A stretch of DNA of 64,000 bases, taken from NCBI RefSeq assembly GCF_028747205.1, contig NZ_CP112880.1:4278001-4342000 (forward strand). The letters run 5' to 3'. The position numbers were made by a program, and so were the translations under genes. The notes below the pieces were generated by a model. That model saw nothing but the letters and a program-made list of their open reading frames with translations. It was not told the DNA's origin and did not search any database. This stretch comes from Streptomyces sp. CA-278952. GTDB taxonomy: Bacteria; Actinomycetota; Actinomycetes; Streptomycetales; Streptomycetaceae. Shown one piece after another: positions 42,936-51,144 of the stretch; position 1 is the first letter of the stretch, and each line of letters starts with the position of its first letter.

Positions 42936-43439
42936 TCACATCGCGGCGGAGGCCCAGGAGACGGCGAAGTACCTGACGCGTTCGTCCTCCCCGACCGGAA
43001 GCATTCCCGCCGCCGTCATCACGTGGTGGGACGCGACGTTGTCGTGGTCGGCGTCTCCCTTCACCGAGACGACGCCGCCCGCCCGGGCGAACGACAGCAG
43101 GGCGCGGAGGGCTTCGGATGCGTAGCCCCGGCCCTGGGCGGACGGGACGACGCCGTAGCCGATCGTGACGTGACCGTGTTCGTCCGGAGGGGTGTGGAAG
43201 TCCACGCCGCCGATCACCCGGTGGTCGGAGCGGCGGCGGATCGCGTACGGGCCGAACGGCCGGGGATCGCCCGTGGCCGAGCAGCGTGCCAGGAAGCGCT
43301 TGGCCACGGACACGTCGTCCTCGGTCGGGAACCCGGGCGCCCAGGCCGTGCCGGCGTCCGGCTCGCCCGCCACCATCCGTTCGGCCTCGGCCACGGATAT
43401 CGGGTGCAGGACGAGCCGCTCGGTCACCAGGTCGGTCAT
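42936..43439 (-). CDS. GNAT acetyltransferase (RimJ/RimL-like)
   Basis: A 167-residue acetyltransferase of the RimJ/L-type (TERLVLHPISVAEAERMVAG, GGVDFHTPPDEHGHVTIGYG, VVPSAQGRGYASEALRALLSF). The acetyl-CoA loop is Q-G-R-G-Y-A. The start region carries a 20-bp tandem duplication (43424-43462) that supplies an upstream ATG in another frame; the ATG at 43439 is the one that reads into the domain. No good ribosome site is visible, so translation may depend on that upstream mini-frame. Confidence 0.88.
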   Translation of the reverse strand: MTDLVTERLVLHPISVAEAERMVAGEPDAGTAWAPGFPTEDDVSVAKRFLARCSATGDPRPFGPYAIRRRSDHRVIGGVDFHTPPDEHGHVTIGYGVVPSAQGRGYASEALRALLSFARAGGVVSVKGDADHDNVASHHVMTAAGMLPVGEDERVRYFAVSWASAAM

Positions 43440-43462
43440 GGCGTCACCAGGTCGGTCATGGC
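43424..43462 (-). repeat. 20-bp tandem duplication over the start codon of the GNAT gene
   Basis: TCACCAGGTCGGTCATGGC occurs at 43424-43442 and again at 43444-43462. On the coding strand the upstream copy reads ATG ACC GAC CTG GTG ACG CCA TGA, a seven-codon frame whose stop overlaps the real start codon. Confidence 0.9.
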
Positions 43463-43531
43463 AGGGAGGTGTATCACGCGGTACGGAGGGGGCGCGCGTG
43501 GATTTTCCGGCCCGGGGCCGCCCCTCCCCGG

Positions 43532-44116
43532 TTACCTCAGGGACTCCTGCGTCGGGACGACCACCCCGTACAGGTCGCCGATGGTGGCCAGCGCGGCGTG
43601 GTGCACCTGCTGGGCGTCGAGGTCGGTCCCGGCGACCGGCAGTGACCGGGTCGCGCAGGCGTCGGCGACGACCGTGGGGCGGTTGCCGCGCAGGAACGCG
43701 CCCTGGGCCGTGAACGCCACGCACATATGGGTCATCCAGCCCGCGATGATCACGTCCCCGCCCGCCGGGACGTGCTCGCCCAGGTCGGTGCCGTGGAAGG
43801 AGTCCGGAGCCTCCTTGACGACGACGGTCTCGCCGTCGGCCGGGGCGACGGCCGGGCAGATCTGCCCGATCTCGGCCCGGATGTCGTACGGAGTCCCCTC
43901 GCCGCCGTCGTTGATGACGTGGACGACCTTGGTCCCCGCCTCGCGGGCCCGGGCCAGCAGGTGCGCGGCGGCGTCCAGCGAGTCCTGCCAGCCGTCGAGT
44001 TCCATCACGCCGCGGGTGTAGGTGTTCTGGTAGTCGACCAGGATCAGGGTGGAGCCGGCGAGCGCGGCCGGGGTCGCGTCGAAGCCGTTGAGTTCGCGCA
44101 GGGTGGTTCGGGACAT
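43532..44116 (-). CDS. Isochorismatase-like cysteine hydrolase
   Basis: A 194-residue hydrolase of the isochorismatase/nicotinamidase fold. The acid D (LILVDYQNTYT), Lys (VVVKEAPDSFHGTDL) and nucleophile Cys (GWMTHMCVAFTAQGAFLRG) with the preceding cis-peptide pattern are visible. The substrate is an amide or vinyl ether, not known. ATG 44116. Divergent from a GlxA-type AraC regulator, the usual arrangement for this pair. Confidence 0.9.
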   Translation of the reverse strand: MSRTTLRELNGFDATPAALAGSTLILVDYQNTYTRGVMELDGWQDSLDAAAHLLARAREAGTKVVHVINDGGEGTPYDIRAEIGQICPAVAPADGETVVVKEAPDSFHGTDLGEHVPAGGDVIIAGWMTHMCVAFTAQGAFLRGNRPTVVADACATRSLPVAGTDLDAQQVHHAALATIGDLYGVVVPTQESLR

Positions 44117-44147
44117 GGGTGTACCGCCTCGGGGTGTCGTACGTCAG

Positions 44148-44205
44148 GGAGGGATCAGGGAGGGATCGGGAAGGGATCGGCGAGGGATGGGGGAGGGATG
44201 GGCTC
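44148..44205. repeat. Purine-rich AGGGATC(N) repeats in the divergent promoter
   Basis: Five to six imperfect 11-base copies of AGGGAGGGATC/AGGGATCGG-type sequence follow one another about 30-90 bp before the isochorismatase start. They may mark a regulator site for the GlxA-type protein, or be a simple-sequence expansion. Confidence 0.65.
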
Positions 44206-44333
44206 GGTCGGCGAGCCGCTTCCCACGCTAGGACCCGGCAGGGATGTCCGCAATGACGTCTAACATGCAGATACCGACATGCGCGTTGGGTGGCCGCCGC
44301 CACCGGACGTACGGCTGAACAGGGAGATCGGGC

Positions 44334-45329
44334 ATGGACACCGTCGGACGACTCGTCGTCATCGTCCTCTTCGAGGGCGTCGACCTGCTCGACGTCACCG
44401 GCCCGCCGGAGGTGTTCTCGCTCGCCCGGCGCGAAGCCGAGGACGCCGACGGCTACGAGGTCGTTCTGGCCGCCGAGTCCATGGACCCCGTCACCACCGG
44501 AGCCGGGGTCCGCATCCTCCCCGATCTCACCTTCGACGAGGTGGCCGGGCGGAGCATCGACACCCTCATCGTGCCCGGCTCGGTGGAGATCGACAGCGAG
44601 CGGCGGGTGCACGCCCTCGTCGACCCCGCCCTGGTGGAGCGGGTGAAGGAACTCGCCGGGCGGAGCCGGCGGACCGCCTCCGTCTGTGTCGGGGCGCATC
44701 TGCTGGCCGCCGCCGGGCTGCTCGACGGCAGGCGCGCCACCACCCACTGGTCGACCGCACCCCAACTCGCCGCCGCACACCCGGAGGTCGAGGTCGACGC
44801 CGACCCGATCTTCATTCGCGAGGGCGACGTCTGGACCGGGGCCGGGATCAGCGCCTGCCTCGACCTGTCCCTCGCCCTCGTCGCCGACGATCTCGGCGAG
44901 GCCCTCGCCCTGCGGGTCGCCCGTCAGCTCGTGATGTACCTGAAGCGGCCGAGCGGGCAGAGCCAGTTCAGCGTCCCGCTGGAGCAGATCTCGCCCACCA
45001 GGCGCATCGAGGACCTCCGCCACCACATCCTGCGCAACATCGGCCGCCGGCTCACCGTCGAGGACCTCGCCGCCCACGCGCACGTCAGCGACCGCCACCT
45101 CACCCGGATCTTCAGGACCGAGCTGAACACGACCCCGCACGCGTACATCGAGTCCGTCCGGGTGGAGAAGGCGCGCAACGAACTGGAGTCCTCCGACGCC
45201 ACTCTCGAACGCATCGCGTCCGTCTGCGGGTTCGGCACGGTGGACACCCTGGTACGCGCCTTCCGGCGGCGGCTGAACGCGACGCCGACGGAGTACCGGC
45301 GCAGGTTCCGGACCTCCCGCACCGGCTGA
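44334..45329 (+). CDS. GlxA family AraC-type transcriptional regulator
   Basis: A 331-residue regulator with an N-terminal DJ-1/PfpI-like domain (LFEGVDLLDVTGPPEVF, SVCVGAHLLAAAGLLDGRRAT with the Cys at the elbow, GAGISACLDLSLALV) and two C-terminal helix-turn-helix motifs (TVEDLAAHAHVSDRHLTRIF and LERIASVCGFGTVDTLVRAF). ATG 44334 follows CAGGGAGA. It probably controls the divergent isochorismatase gene. Confidence 0.93.
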   Translation: MDTVGRLVVIVLFEGVDLLDVTGPPEVFSLARREAEDADGYEVVLAAESMDPVTTGAGVRILPDLTFDEVAGRSIDTLIVPGSVEIDSERRVHALVDPALVERVKELAGRSRRTASVCVGAHLLAAAGLLDGRRATTHWSTAPQLAAAHPEVEVDADPIFIREGDVWTGAGISACLDLSLALVADDLGEALALRVARQLVMYLKRPSGQSQFSVPLEQISPTRRIEDLRHHILRNIGRRLTVEDLAAHAHVSDRHLTRIFRTELNTTPHAYIESVRVEKARNELESSDATLERIASVCGFGTVDTLVRAFRRRLNATPTEYRRRFRTSRTG

Positions 45330-45401
45330 TGGCCGGGGGCGGGAGCGCCGGGGGCCGGGGCCGTGGGCGGGGAGCGCCGGGGCCGGTGGGCGACGTCCGG
45401 C

Positions 45402-45516
45402 TCAGGCGCCCCCGAGGAAGTCCGCCCGTACGGTCTTGAGGTCGGTCTCCAGGGCGATCCCGGCCGCCCCGGCGCGGGGGCCAGTTCCTCGCAGGGCTCC
45501 TCCGTCATCTCCGCCA
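45402..45516 (-). pseudogene. C-terminal gene remnant, possibly ROK family
   Basis: On the minus strand a frame ending at 45402 reads GGALRGTGPRAGAAG, IALETDLKTVRADFLGGA. It has coding-like third positions and looks like the C-terminus of a ROK-type regulator or kinase (GALRGA...ALE...VR motif), but there is no start or body: the sequence upstream is the terminator at 45536. The identification is tentative. Confidence 0.35.
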
Positions 45517-45535
45517 GGTCGACCGGTTCCGACGG

Positions 45536-45571
45536 GAGAGGGCGGAGACCCGTACAGGTCTCCGCCCTCTC
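45536..45571. terminator. Terminator of the LAXTG protein gene
   Basis: GAGAGGGCGGAGACC (45536-45550), loop CGTACA, perfect complement (45557-45571), about 60 bases after the stop of the minus-strand gene. Confidence 0.88.
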
Positions 45572-45630
45572 ACCGCTTCAGCGCTTCAGCGTTTCACCGC
45601 TTCGGTGCCTCAGCGACTTTCGCTTCGCCG

Positions 45631-46950
45631 TCAGGCGTCGGAACCGGCCTTCCGGCGACGGACGACGAACACCGCCGCCGCGCCGAGCACCACGGCCGCA
45701 CCGCCCGCGAGAGCGATCGAGGTGGTGGCGGAGGACGAACCGGTGGCGGCGAGGCTGCCGTCCGTGCCCGTCTTCGCCGGGGTGCCCGTCGCCGAGCCCT
45801 GCGGCTGGTGGCCGGAGCCCTTGTCGCCGGGCTTCGTGGTCTTGGCGGGCTTGGGCTTGGCGTCCTCGGTCTTGCCGGGCTCGCTGCCCGCGGCCTTGAC
45901 GTCGAACTCGTACATGTCCGCGCCGGGCGTCCCGCCGCAGGAGCCGTCCTCGTTGTAGAAGCCGGCCGCGATGAAGGCGACACCGTTGCCGGCCGGGGTG
46001 GCCTTGTCGAGGGTGAGGCGCATCTTCAGGTCGGTCCGGGCGCCGGGCTTCAGCGCGCCGACGGCGTCGATGTAGTCGTCCTTGACGTTCTTCCACTTCG
46101 GGGACGACTCGGAGGACCACTGGAGGCGGAAGAACTTGCCCGTGTCCTTGAGACCGGACTTGTCGGTCGCGTGGACTCCGACGTACGTGATGATCTCGTC
46201 CATGTGCCGGTCGGAGCCGTTGGTCAGCCGGAGGGAGAAGGCGGTGGTCGTCCCGGCGACGAGCTTGGTCGGCAGGCCGGTCACCACGGCGGTGAGGTCG
46301 TCCTCCTCGGGCTCGCAGTCCTCGCCCTCCTCCTCGGCCTCCTTCTTGGCCTGGGCCAGCGCCGCGTCGGCGGCGATCTTCGCGGCGAGCGCGTCGTCCT
46401 TGGCCTTGTCGGCCACGCCGGCCGCGCGGACAGCCGCGACCCGTGCGTCCTGTACCGCCTTTTCGGCCTCCGCGGCCTTGGTGTCGGCGGTGGTCTTGGC
46501 GGTGGCAGCCGTCGCCGCGGTCGCCTCGGCCTCGGAGAGCGCGGTCTCGGCGGTCTTCCGCTCCTCGGTGTCGTCGGCGGGGAGGGCGTCGAGGGCGGCC
46601 TTGGCGTCGGTCACGGCCTGGTCGGCGGCGTCCTTCGCGGCTCCGGCGTCCTTCGCGGCCTGCTTGGCGGCGTTGGCGGCGGCCACGAGAGGGTGGCTGT
46701 CCTTGGACAGTTCATCGAGGGCCTTCCGCACCGTGATCTGGGCCTCGTCGCGAGCCTTGACGGCCTCTTCGTACGCCTTCTGCGCTGCGGCGGCGGCCGC
46801 CTCCAGCTCCTTGATGGTCGGCTTGCTCTGCTTGTTCTGCGTCTGCGTCACCGGCTTGGTGTCGGCGAACGCGGGAGTGACGGAGAGCAGGACGACGGGG
46901 GCGGTCACGGCGGCGGCGACGGCGGTGGCGAGAGCGCGGCGAATCTTCAC
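45631..46950 (-). CDS. LAXTG-anchored surface protein with long coiled coil
   Basis: A 439-residue exported protein: signal peptide (ending PAFA), an Ala-rich coiled coil (about 40-220, heptads of AEKAV/AKAAL type), a globular beta domain (about 230-350, LTNGSDRHMDEIITYVGVH, FIAAGFYNEDGSCGG), a Lys/Pro/Thr-rich wall-spanning segment, the sorting motif LAATG at 400-404, a hydrophobic helix and RRRK. LAXTG is the motif of class E sortases, common in high-GC Gram-positives. GTG 46950 follows AAGGGA. No sortase gene is in the window. Probable cell-wall stalk protein; ligand unknown. Confidence 0.9.
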   Translation of the reverse strand: MKIRRALATAVAAAVTAPVVLLSVTPAFADTKPVTQTQNKQSKPTIKELEAAAAAAQKAYEEAVKARDEAQITVRKALDELSKDSHPLVAAANAAKQAAKDAGAAKDAADQAVTDAKAALDALPADDTEERKTAETALSEAEATAATAATAKTTADTKAAEAEKAVQDARVAAVRAAGVADKAKDDALAAKIAADAALAQAKKEAEEEGEDCEPEEDDLTAVVTGLPTKLVAGTTTAFSLRLTNGSDRHMDEIITYVGVHATDKSGLKDTGKFFRLQWSSESSPKWKNVKDDYIDAVGALKPGARTDLKMRLTLDKATPAGNGVAFIAAGFYNEDGSCGGTPGADMYEFDVKAAGSEPGKTEDAKPKPAKTTKPGDKGSGHQPQGSATGTPAKTGTDGSLAATGSSSATTSIALAGGAAVVLGAAAVFVVRRRKAGSDA

Positions 46951-47208
46951 ATGATCCCTTGGGTCGGGTCCGAACGGCGGAAAACGCTGTGGGGCGGCTG
47001 CCACGGCGGAGTGATCACGCGGGCGACCTGTGCCGATCGTATGGGGATCCTGTGAGGGGGGCGGGGCATTATTCCGGGCCCGGGGGCGGGAAGGCATCCC
47101 CGGGAGCGGACAGACGTCACCAAAGCGCGCAGTTGCTCCCGGATTCCGTCTTTTCGCTGTGACGAAAGCCATGCGGCCGTGCCGTCCGTGCCGGTGGGCT
47201 CCGCCCGG
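46951..47208. other. Intergenic region before the LAXTG gene
   Basis: About 260 bp; contains only the upstream region of the LAXTG gene and the end of the helix-turn-helix protein gene. Frames here lack start signals. A slightly AT-richer stretch at 47060-47165 may hold the promoter. Confidence 0.45.
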
Positions 47209-48294
47209 TCAGGCGGCGGCAGTTCGTGTGTCGTGGCTCCGGTGCGTGCGGTGTTCGCGGCAGTCGCGGCAGTGGCCGGGGGTGGGGGATCGGAAGGCCC
47301 GGTCGCAGTCGCCGCAGGTCTGGAAGGGCGTGACGGTGATGCGCGGGCGGGTGGGGGCGGTGAGGTCGCGGACGCCGGGGAGCGGCGGGGGAAGGAGGGC
47401 GGTGAGTCGGTGTTTGAGGAGCAGGGCGGGACGCCTGAGGGGGTGGGGCAGGTCGGTGGTGAGGGCGCGGCGGACGGCGTCGGGATGGGCGGCCCGTTCG
47501 AGCCAGGCCGCGACGCCGGGCGCCAGTTGACGGATGTCGGCTTCGGAGAGTGCCAACTCCGGTGTGTGACGGCGTAGGTCGCTGAGGAGCGCGGTGGCGG
47601 CGCGGTCGAGTTCCGGGGTCAGTTCGTCCGGCTGGGGGAGAGGCGGGGGTGGTGGCTTGGGTGCGGTCGGGGGCGGGAGCAGCGGTACGAAGAGTGGGGG
47701 CGGGGGCGTGGACGGGGGCGGGGGCGTTGCGAGGGAGGGCGGCGGCGGTACGGGCGGGGGATCGGGCATGCCCTGCGAGGTTGCCGGGGCCGGGGCCGGA
47801 GCGGGAGTCGGGGCCGGGGCGGGCGTGGGCACTTCGGCCGGTGCCGGTGCCGGTGCTGGTGCCGGTGCCTGGGGTGTGGCTGTTACGGCGGGTCGTCGGG
47901 GGCCCGACGTCTGACGGGGGCGTAACAGCGCTGTGGGGTGGTTGCAGAACACCGTGCGGGTGATGACCCGGCCGTTGGGCAGCCGTTCCCGGACGCGTTG
48001 CAGGTAGCCGAGGGCTTCCAGTTCGCGCAGGGCGGCCGCGATGCGTTTCTCGCCTTCGTGGCAGTGGGCGGCGAGTGCCTTGATGCTGACTTCCGTCCCC
48101 TGGGGCAGTGACTGGATGCGTACGGCGATGCCGATCGCGGTGCAGCTGAGGCCGGGGTGCTGGGCGAGGTGGTTGCCGACGACGGTGAAGCGGTCGGTGT
48201 GCGGGATGACGATGTGGATCACGCCGGAGGTGGGCAGTGGTCCGGGAACCTCTGCCAGGGCGCGCGTGAGCGCAGTATTCTGCTGGGTATCCAT
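47209..48294 (-). CDS. Helix-turn-helix protein with Pro-rich linker and C-terminal CxxC/CxxC
   Basis: A 361-residue protein. Residues 1-125 contain a winged-helix domain (LSCTAIGIAVRIQSLPQG, TEVSIKALAAHCHEGEKRIA, AALRELEALGYLQRVRERLPNGR) of the kind found in plasmid/phage replication regulators and common in streptomycetes. A linker of about 90 residues is almost only Pro and Ala. The last 130 residues have a helical part and a zinc-ribbon-like C-x2-C ... C-x2-C (QTCGDCDRAFRSPTPGHCRDC). ATG 48294 is chosen; its AGGAAG is 12 bases away. DNA-binding is likely, the target is unknown. Confidence 0.85.
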   Translation of the reverse strand: MDTQQNTALTRALAEVPGPLPTSGVIHIVIPHTDRFTVVGNHLAQHPGLSCTAIGIAVRIQSLPQGTEVSIKALAAHCHEGEKRIAAALRELEALGYLQRVRERLPNGRVITRTVFCNHPTALLRPRQTSGPRRPAVTATPQAPAPAPAPAPAEVPTPAPAPTPAPAPAPATSQGMPDPPPVPPPPSLATPPPPSTPPPPLFVPLLPPPTAPKPPPPPLPQPDELTPELDRAATALLSDLRRHTPELALSEADIRQLAPGVAAWLERAAHPDAVRRALTTDLPHPLRRPALLLKHRLTALLPPPLPGVRDLTAPTRPRITVTPFQTCGDCDRAFRSPTPGHCRDCREHRTHRSHDTRTAAA

Positions 48295-48776
48295 CGGGAA
48301 GCTGTCTCTTCCTTGGTGGTCAGGCCCTCGGTTGGGATTGCAGTCCCGGTCGGGGGCCGACGTATGTCGGGTGGGGTGTTGCTGGCGTGAGCATATGCCG
48401 GACAACCTGCCCGAAAGCGAGCTGAGTTGGGAAATCTCACCCGTGTGGGTGACGAGCCCTGGGATGCGTCAGGTGGTCGCCGGGGTGGGTCGGGTGGGGT
48501 TCTTTCTCTTGTTTCTTTAGGTAGTTGATGTCGCGCTTCACCGGGTCGCGGTCGAGAACGATCCGGTCGGGGGTCCATCGGGACGCACCGGGTCGCGGCG
48601 GCGCCCGACCCGGTCGGAGCAACCCCCCAGCGAGCGTGCTCAAGCGGCCGGGACTACATGAAGTCCGAGGACGAACGGACCCACAAACCGCTGTTGCTGT
48701 CAGAAGGTTTGACAGTTCACGAGCCGGGGGCACCGCGGAGCCAGACGCGAGGCCGCCGACGCCCGCGTTCGCTACC
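48295..48776. other. Gene-poor stretch
   Basis: Nearly 500 bp with only short competing frames on both strands, no consistent codon bias and no ribosome site. It lies between the helix-turn-helix gene and the phosphotransferase remnant and probably consists of decayed sequence. I see no RNA gene or terminator of note. Confidence 0.45.
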
Positions 48777-48908
48777 TCACCGGCCACCTCGGCCAACCTG
48801 CGCAGGGAAAGGCGGCACGAGGGTGCCCGGGCCGCGCGGGCGCTGTGCCGTCAGCAGCGACCGGATCAGCGTCTCGTCGACTGGGATCTCATCCTCGTGA
48901 AGCGTCAC
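48777..48908 (-). pseudogene. N-terminal remnant of an aminoglycoside phosphotransferase family gene
   Basis: From GTG 48908 the minus strand reads VTLHEDEIPVDETLIRSLLT followed by AQRP, which is the characteristic beginning of actinobacterial APH/choline-kinase-like phosphotransferases. Homology stops after about 24 residues and the frame ends at 48777; no ATP-binding or catalytic loop (HGD) follows. It is a broken gene head. Confidence 0.55.
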
Positions 48909-49018
48909 GTCGGCAGTCTCACCGCAAGAGGAAGCGAGAAGCGAGTGACTTTCTGAGGTGCCCGGCACCTGCGGCCAGAACCGAGCTTCGACAGCGCCGC
49001 GCTCCGGTCATGCTCCGG

Positions 49019-49540
49019 TCACGGTCCTTCCGCCAACCGTTGGCTCGTCCTCCAGCGCGGGGCGTCGAGATCCGGGACATCCAGAGACGCGAAGTGGAAG
49101 GGCACCTGAAGGTGGCAGGCCAGCGCCCGGCCGGCCTCGGCAGCAGCAACGCCAGGACGAGGGCGGCCAGATCGGTGGTAGACGGTCGCCAGGTGACTCT
49201 CTCCCTCCGGAGAATCCAGGACCGCGACCAGGTCCACGAACCAGCCGTGCACGGTGTCGCCGTCCCACACCGCCTCAACCGCTGCCACTCGGCCGGGAAG
49301 AGCTGCGACCCGAGCTGCGAGCGAGGGGAGGTCCAGCGGATCGGGCGGCGTGCGCTGTACACGGTCGCCCAGAGCCTCGTATCGCGCGTGGACCACCAGC
49401 TCGGCCTCGTGCAGGCCGACCCCCAGAGGGCGCAGCGCCTCCCAGACGGACACGACCGCCGACAACCGACGGTCGCGCAGCACGTCGGCATCCACCTCAC
49501 GGCGGGTTCGTTCCTCCAGGTAGGCCCACCACCCACTCAC
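49019..49540 (-). CDS. Hypothetical protein (173 aa)
   Basis: A 173-residue acidic soluble protein starting VSGWWAYLEERTRREVDADV, with RLSAVVSVWEALRPLGVGLHE, AAVEAVWDGDTVHGWFVDLV and a C-terminal FHFASLDVPDLDAPRW. Codon use is typical high-GC. I recall similar proteins of unknown function in streptomycetes; the motif set is not one I can assign. GTG 49540 is a choice; the frame is open to 49672. It is divergent from the ECF operon at 49839. Confidence 0.65.
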   Translation of the reverse strand: MSGWWAYLEERTRREVDADVLRDRRLSAVVSVWEALRPLGVGLHEAELVVHARYEALGDRVQRTPPDPLDLPSLAARVAALPGRVAAVEAVWDGDTVHGWFVDLVAVLDSPEGESHLATVYHRSGRPRPGVAAAEAGRALACHLQVPFHFASLDVPDLDAPRWRTSQRLAEGP

Positions 49541-49838
49541 TGGGCCACCAGCCGGGATCTCAGGGTGCACATCATGGGTTCGAACGTACGCCAGGGCTCG
49601 GTACCCGCCCGGACCGCCCGCTTGGGGGTGCTGTCGAATCGCGGGCGCTGGGCCATGGAGAATCGAGAGCACGATGTGCGGGATGTGACGTTCGGAGAGG
49701 ACGCCTCACGGGTACGGACCGGCAGCGCGCCGCAGACGATGGCCTCCAACTTTTCCGGGCGCAGGCCGAATCCTTTCGGCGGGCCCGCGCCTCCTATACA
49801 TGGGCCGACAAACGTCGGGACGGGATCAGGAGGTCGTC

Positions 49839-49931
49839 ATGATCATAGGTATCGCCATCGCCGCCGGAGCCGTGCTGCTCTGCACGTGCAGCTACTTCGT
49901 CATGCGCAAGCGAAAGCAAGCCCGTGGCTGA
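49839..49931 (+). CDS. 30-residue membrane peptide heading an ECF sigma operon
   Basis: ATG 49839 is preceded by a perfect AGGAGG five to six bases upstream. The peptide is MIIGIAIAAGAVLLCTCSYF followed by VMRKRKQARG: one hydrophobic helix with a CTC motif and a basic tail. Its stop lies inside the sigma factor start (8-base overlap), so the two are coupled. A role in membrane sensing or merely in driving sigma translation is possible. Confidence 0.75.
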   Translation: MIIGIAIAAGAVLLCTCSYFVMRKRKQARG

Positions 49932-50502
49932 CTCGTCCTGGCCCGGTGAGCAGCTGATTGTCGCCGCCCAGCGCGGCGACGCCGATTCGATCACCGCGTT
50001 GGTGTCGGATGCGCACCCGAACGTGCGGCGATTCGCCCGCTCGCTCTGCGCCACTCCTGAGGATGCCGAGGACGCGACGCAAGAAGCCTTGATCATCCTC
50101 TATCGGAAGATCGGGATGCTACGGGCGTCCGGCGCACTGGCGTCGTGGATGTTCCGCATCGTCCGCAACGAGTGCCTGCGCCGTGCGCGGACGATGCGGG
50201 CCCACGCACCCCTGCCGGATGCCGCCGTGCGCTCGGCCGAGGAAGTGGTTCTGCAACGCATCGAGGCGGGCAAGGTGGCGGCGGCCATCGCCGCTCTGCC
50301 GGCCGAGCAGCGCCGCGTGTTGATCATGCGGGACATTCAGGGCTACAGCGGACGAACGGTCGCCGAGGCGCTCGGCCTCAGTACCGCCGCGATGAAATCC
50401 CGTCTGCACCGCGCCCGCACTGCGGTTCAGCAGTCCCTCCGTGTCCCACCCGAACCCGCGCCTGGAGACACCCATGACGACAACCAAAGCCGACGGCCCT
50501 GA
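49924..50502 (+). CDS. ECF RNA polymerase sigma factor
   Basis: A 192-residue ECF sigma factor. Region 2: LVSDAHPNVRRFARSLCATP, EDAEDATQEALIILYRKIGM, ASWMFRIVRNECLRRAR; region 4: LPAEQRRVLIMRDIQGYSGR and LGLSTAAMKSRLHRARTAVQ. GTG 49924. It overlaps the next gene by 29 bases, a long overlap. The three-gene set (membrane peptide, sigma, DUF2892-like protein) suggests redox or metal sensing by the cysteines of its partners; this is inference. Confidence 0.92.
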   Translation: MADSSWPGEQLIVAAQRGDADSITALVSDAHPNVRRFARSLCATPEDAEDATQEALIILYRKIGMLRASGALASWMFRIVRNECLRRARTMRAHAPLPDAAVRSAEEVVLQRIEAGKVAAAIAALPAEQRRVLIMRDIQGYSGRTVAEALGLSTAAMKSRLHRARTAVQQSLRVPPEPAPGDTHDDNQSRRP

Positions 50503-50785
50503 CTTCGCGAGTTCGTCCCTGCCCCGCCACCTGGTCCGGGGCGTGATCGGATTCGGCAGCCTGATCGGCTCGGTCGCGTGCATCCCGACCGTCGGCCCGG
50601 CCGGCCTGCTGCTCCTGCCGGTCGGCGTACTGGCACTGCGCGGCTGCCCGATGTGCTGGACCATCGGCCTGATCCAGACCATCTCGCGGGGCCGCCTGCA
50701 GCGCGCTTGCGAGGACGGCCAGTGCAAGCTGACCGTCGTGGACCGGGACCACGAGGAGCGCCCGACCGCATCGGTCTCGCTATAG
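50474..50785 (+). CDS. DUF2892-like membrane protein with CPMCW motif
   Basis: A 103-residue protein with two membrane helices (VRGVIGFGSLIGSVACIPTV and GLLLLPVGVLALRG) leading into GCPMCWTIGLIQ and a short tail with two more cysteines (RACEDGQCKL). The layout resembles the DUF2892/YgaP membrane domain. The C-x2-C and C-x5-C pairs suit a thiol or metal sensor and thus an anti-sigma or redox partner. ATG 50474 follows GGAG. Confidence 0.75.
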   Translation: MTTTKADGPDFASSSLPRHLVRGVIGFGSLIGSVACIPTVGPAGLLLLPVGVLALRGCPMCWTIGLIQTISRGRLQRACEDGQCKLTVVDRDHEERPTASVSL

Positions 50786-50955
50786 CAGAGCCGTGGATTC
50801 GGTGCCTGCGTCCGGGACACCGCGTCCGCCGAGGACACTGCACCGGCCACCGGCCGGCAGGGACCCCCACGAAGGCGGGCACCGGCAACATGCCGGGTGT
50901 TTGCGACTCTCTGCTGCTCCAAACGGTTCCTCAAACTGACCATGTAGGACATGGG

Positions 50956-51144
50956 CTAAGTGTCGTACATCGGGTGTCCGGGGCCGAGGAGGTCCGCGGC
51001 TTCTTCGTGGCGCCGCCGGTCGGACGGGTCGGAGTCCATCGGCGGCGCTTCCCTCGCGGTGGGCCCCGGCGCCAGGGCGATCCCGGCGGCGAGCGCGCCG
51101 AGAGCCAGGGCTGCCACCGCGAAGCCCCACGGGGTGACGATCAC
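50956..51144 (-). CDS. Small membrane-anchored protein (62 aa)
   Basis: GTG 51144 overlaps the stop of the ATPase gene (GTGA). The protein has one hydrophobic helix (PWGFAVAALALGALAAGIAL) and a charged tail ending DLLGPGHPMYDT. Small proteins of this type often follow HATPase genes in Streptomyces; function unknown. Confidence 0.7.
   Translation of the reverse strand: MIVTPWGFAVAALALGALAAGIALAPGPTAREAPPMDSDPSDRRRHEEAADLLGPGHPMYDT

Noticed and set aside
48525..48956. A 143-codon plus-strand frame
   Set aside because: It lacks a ribosome site and consistent codon bias and runs opposite to the phosphotransferase remnant.
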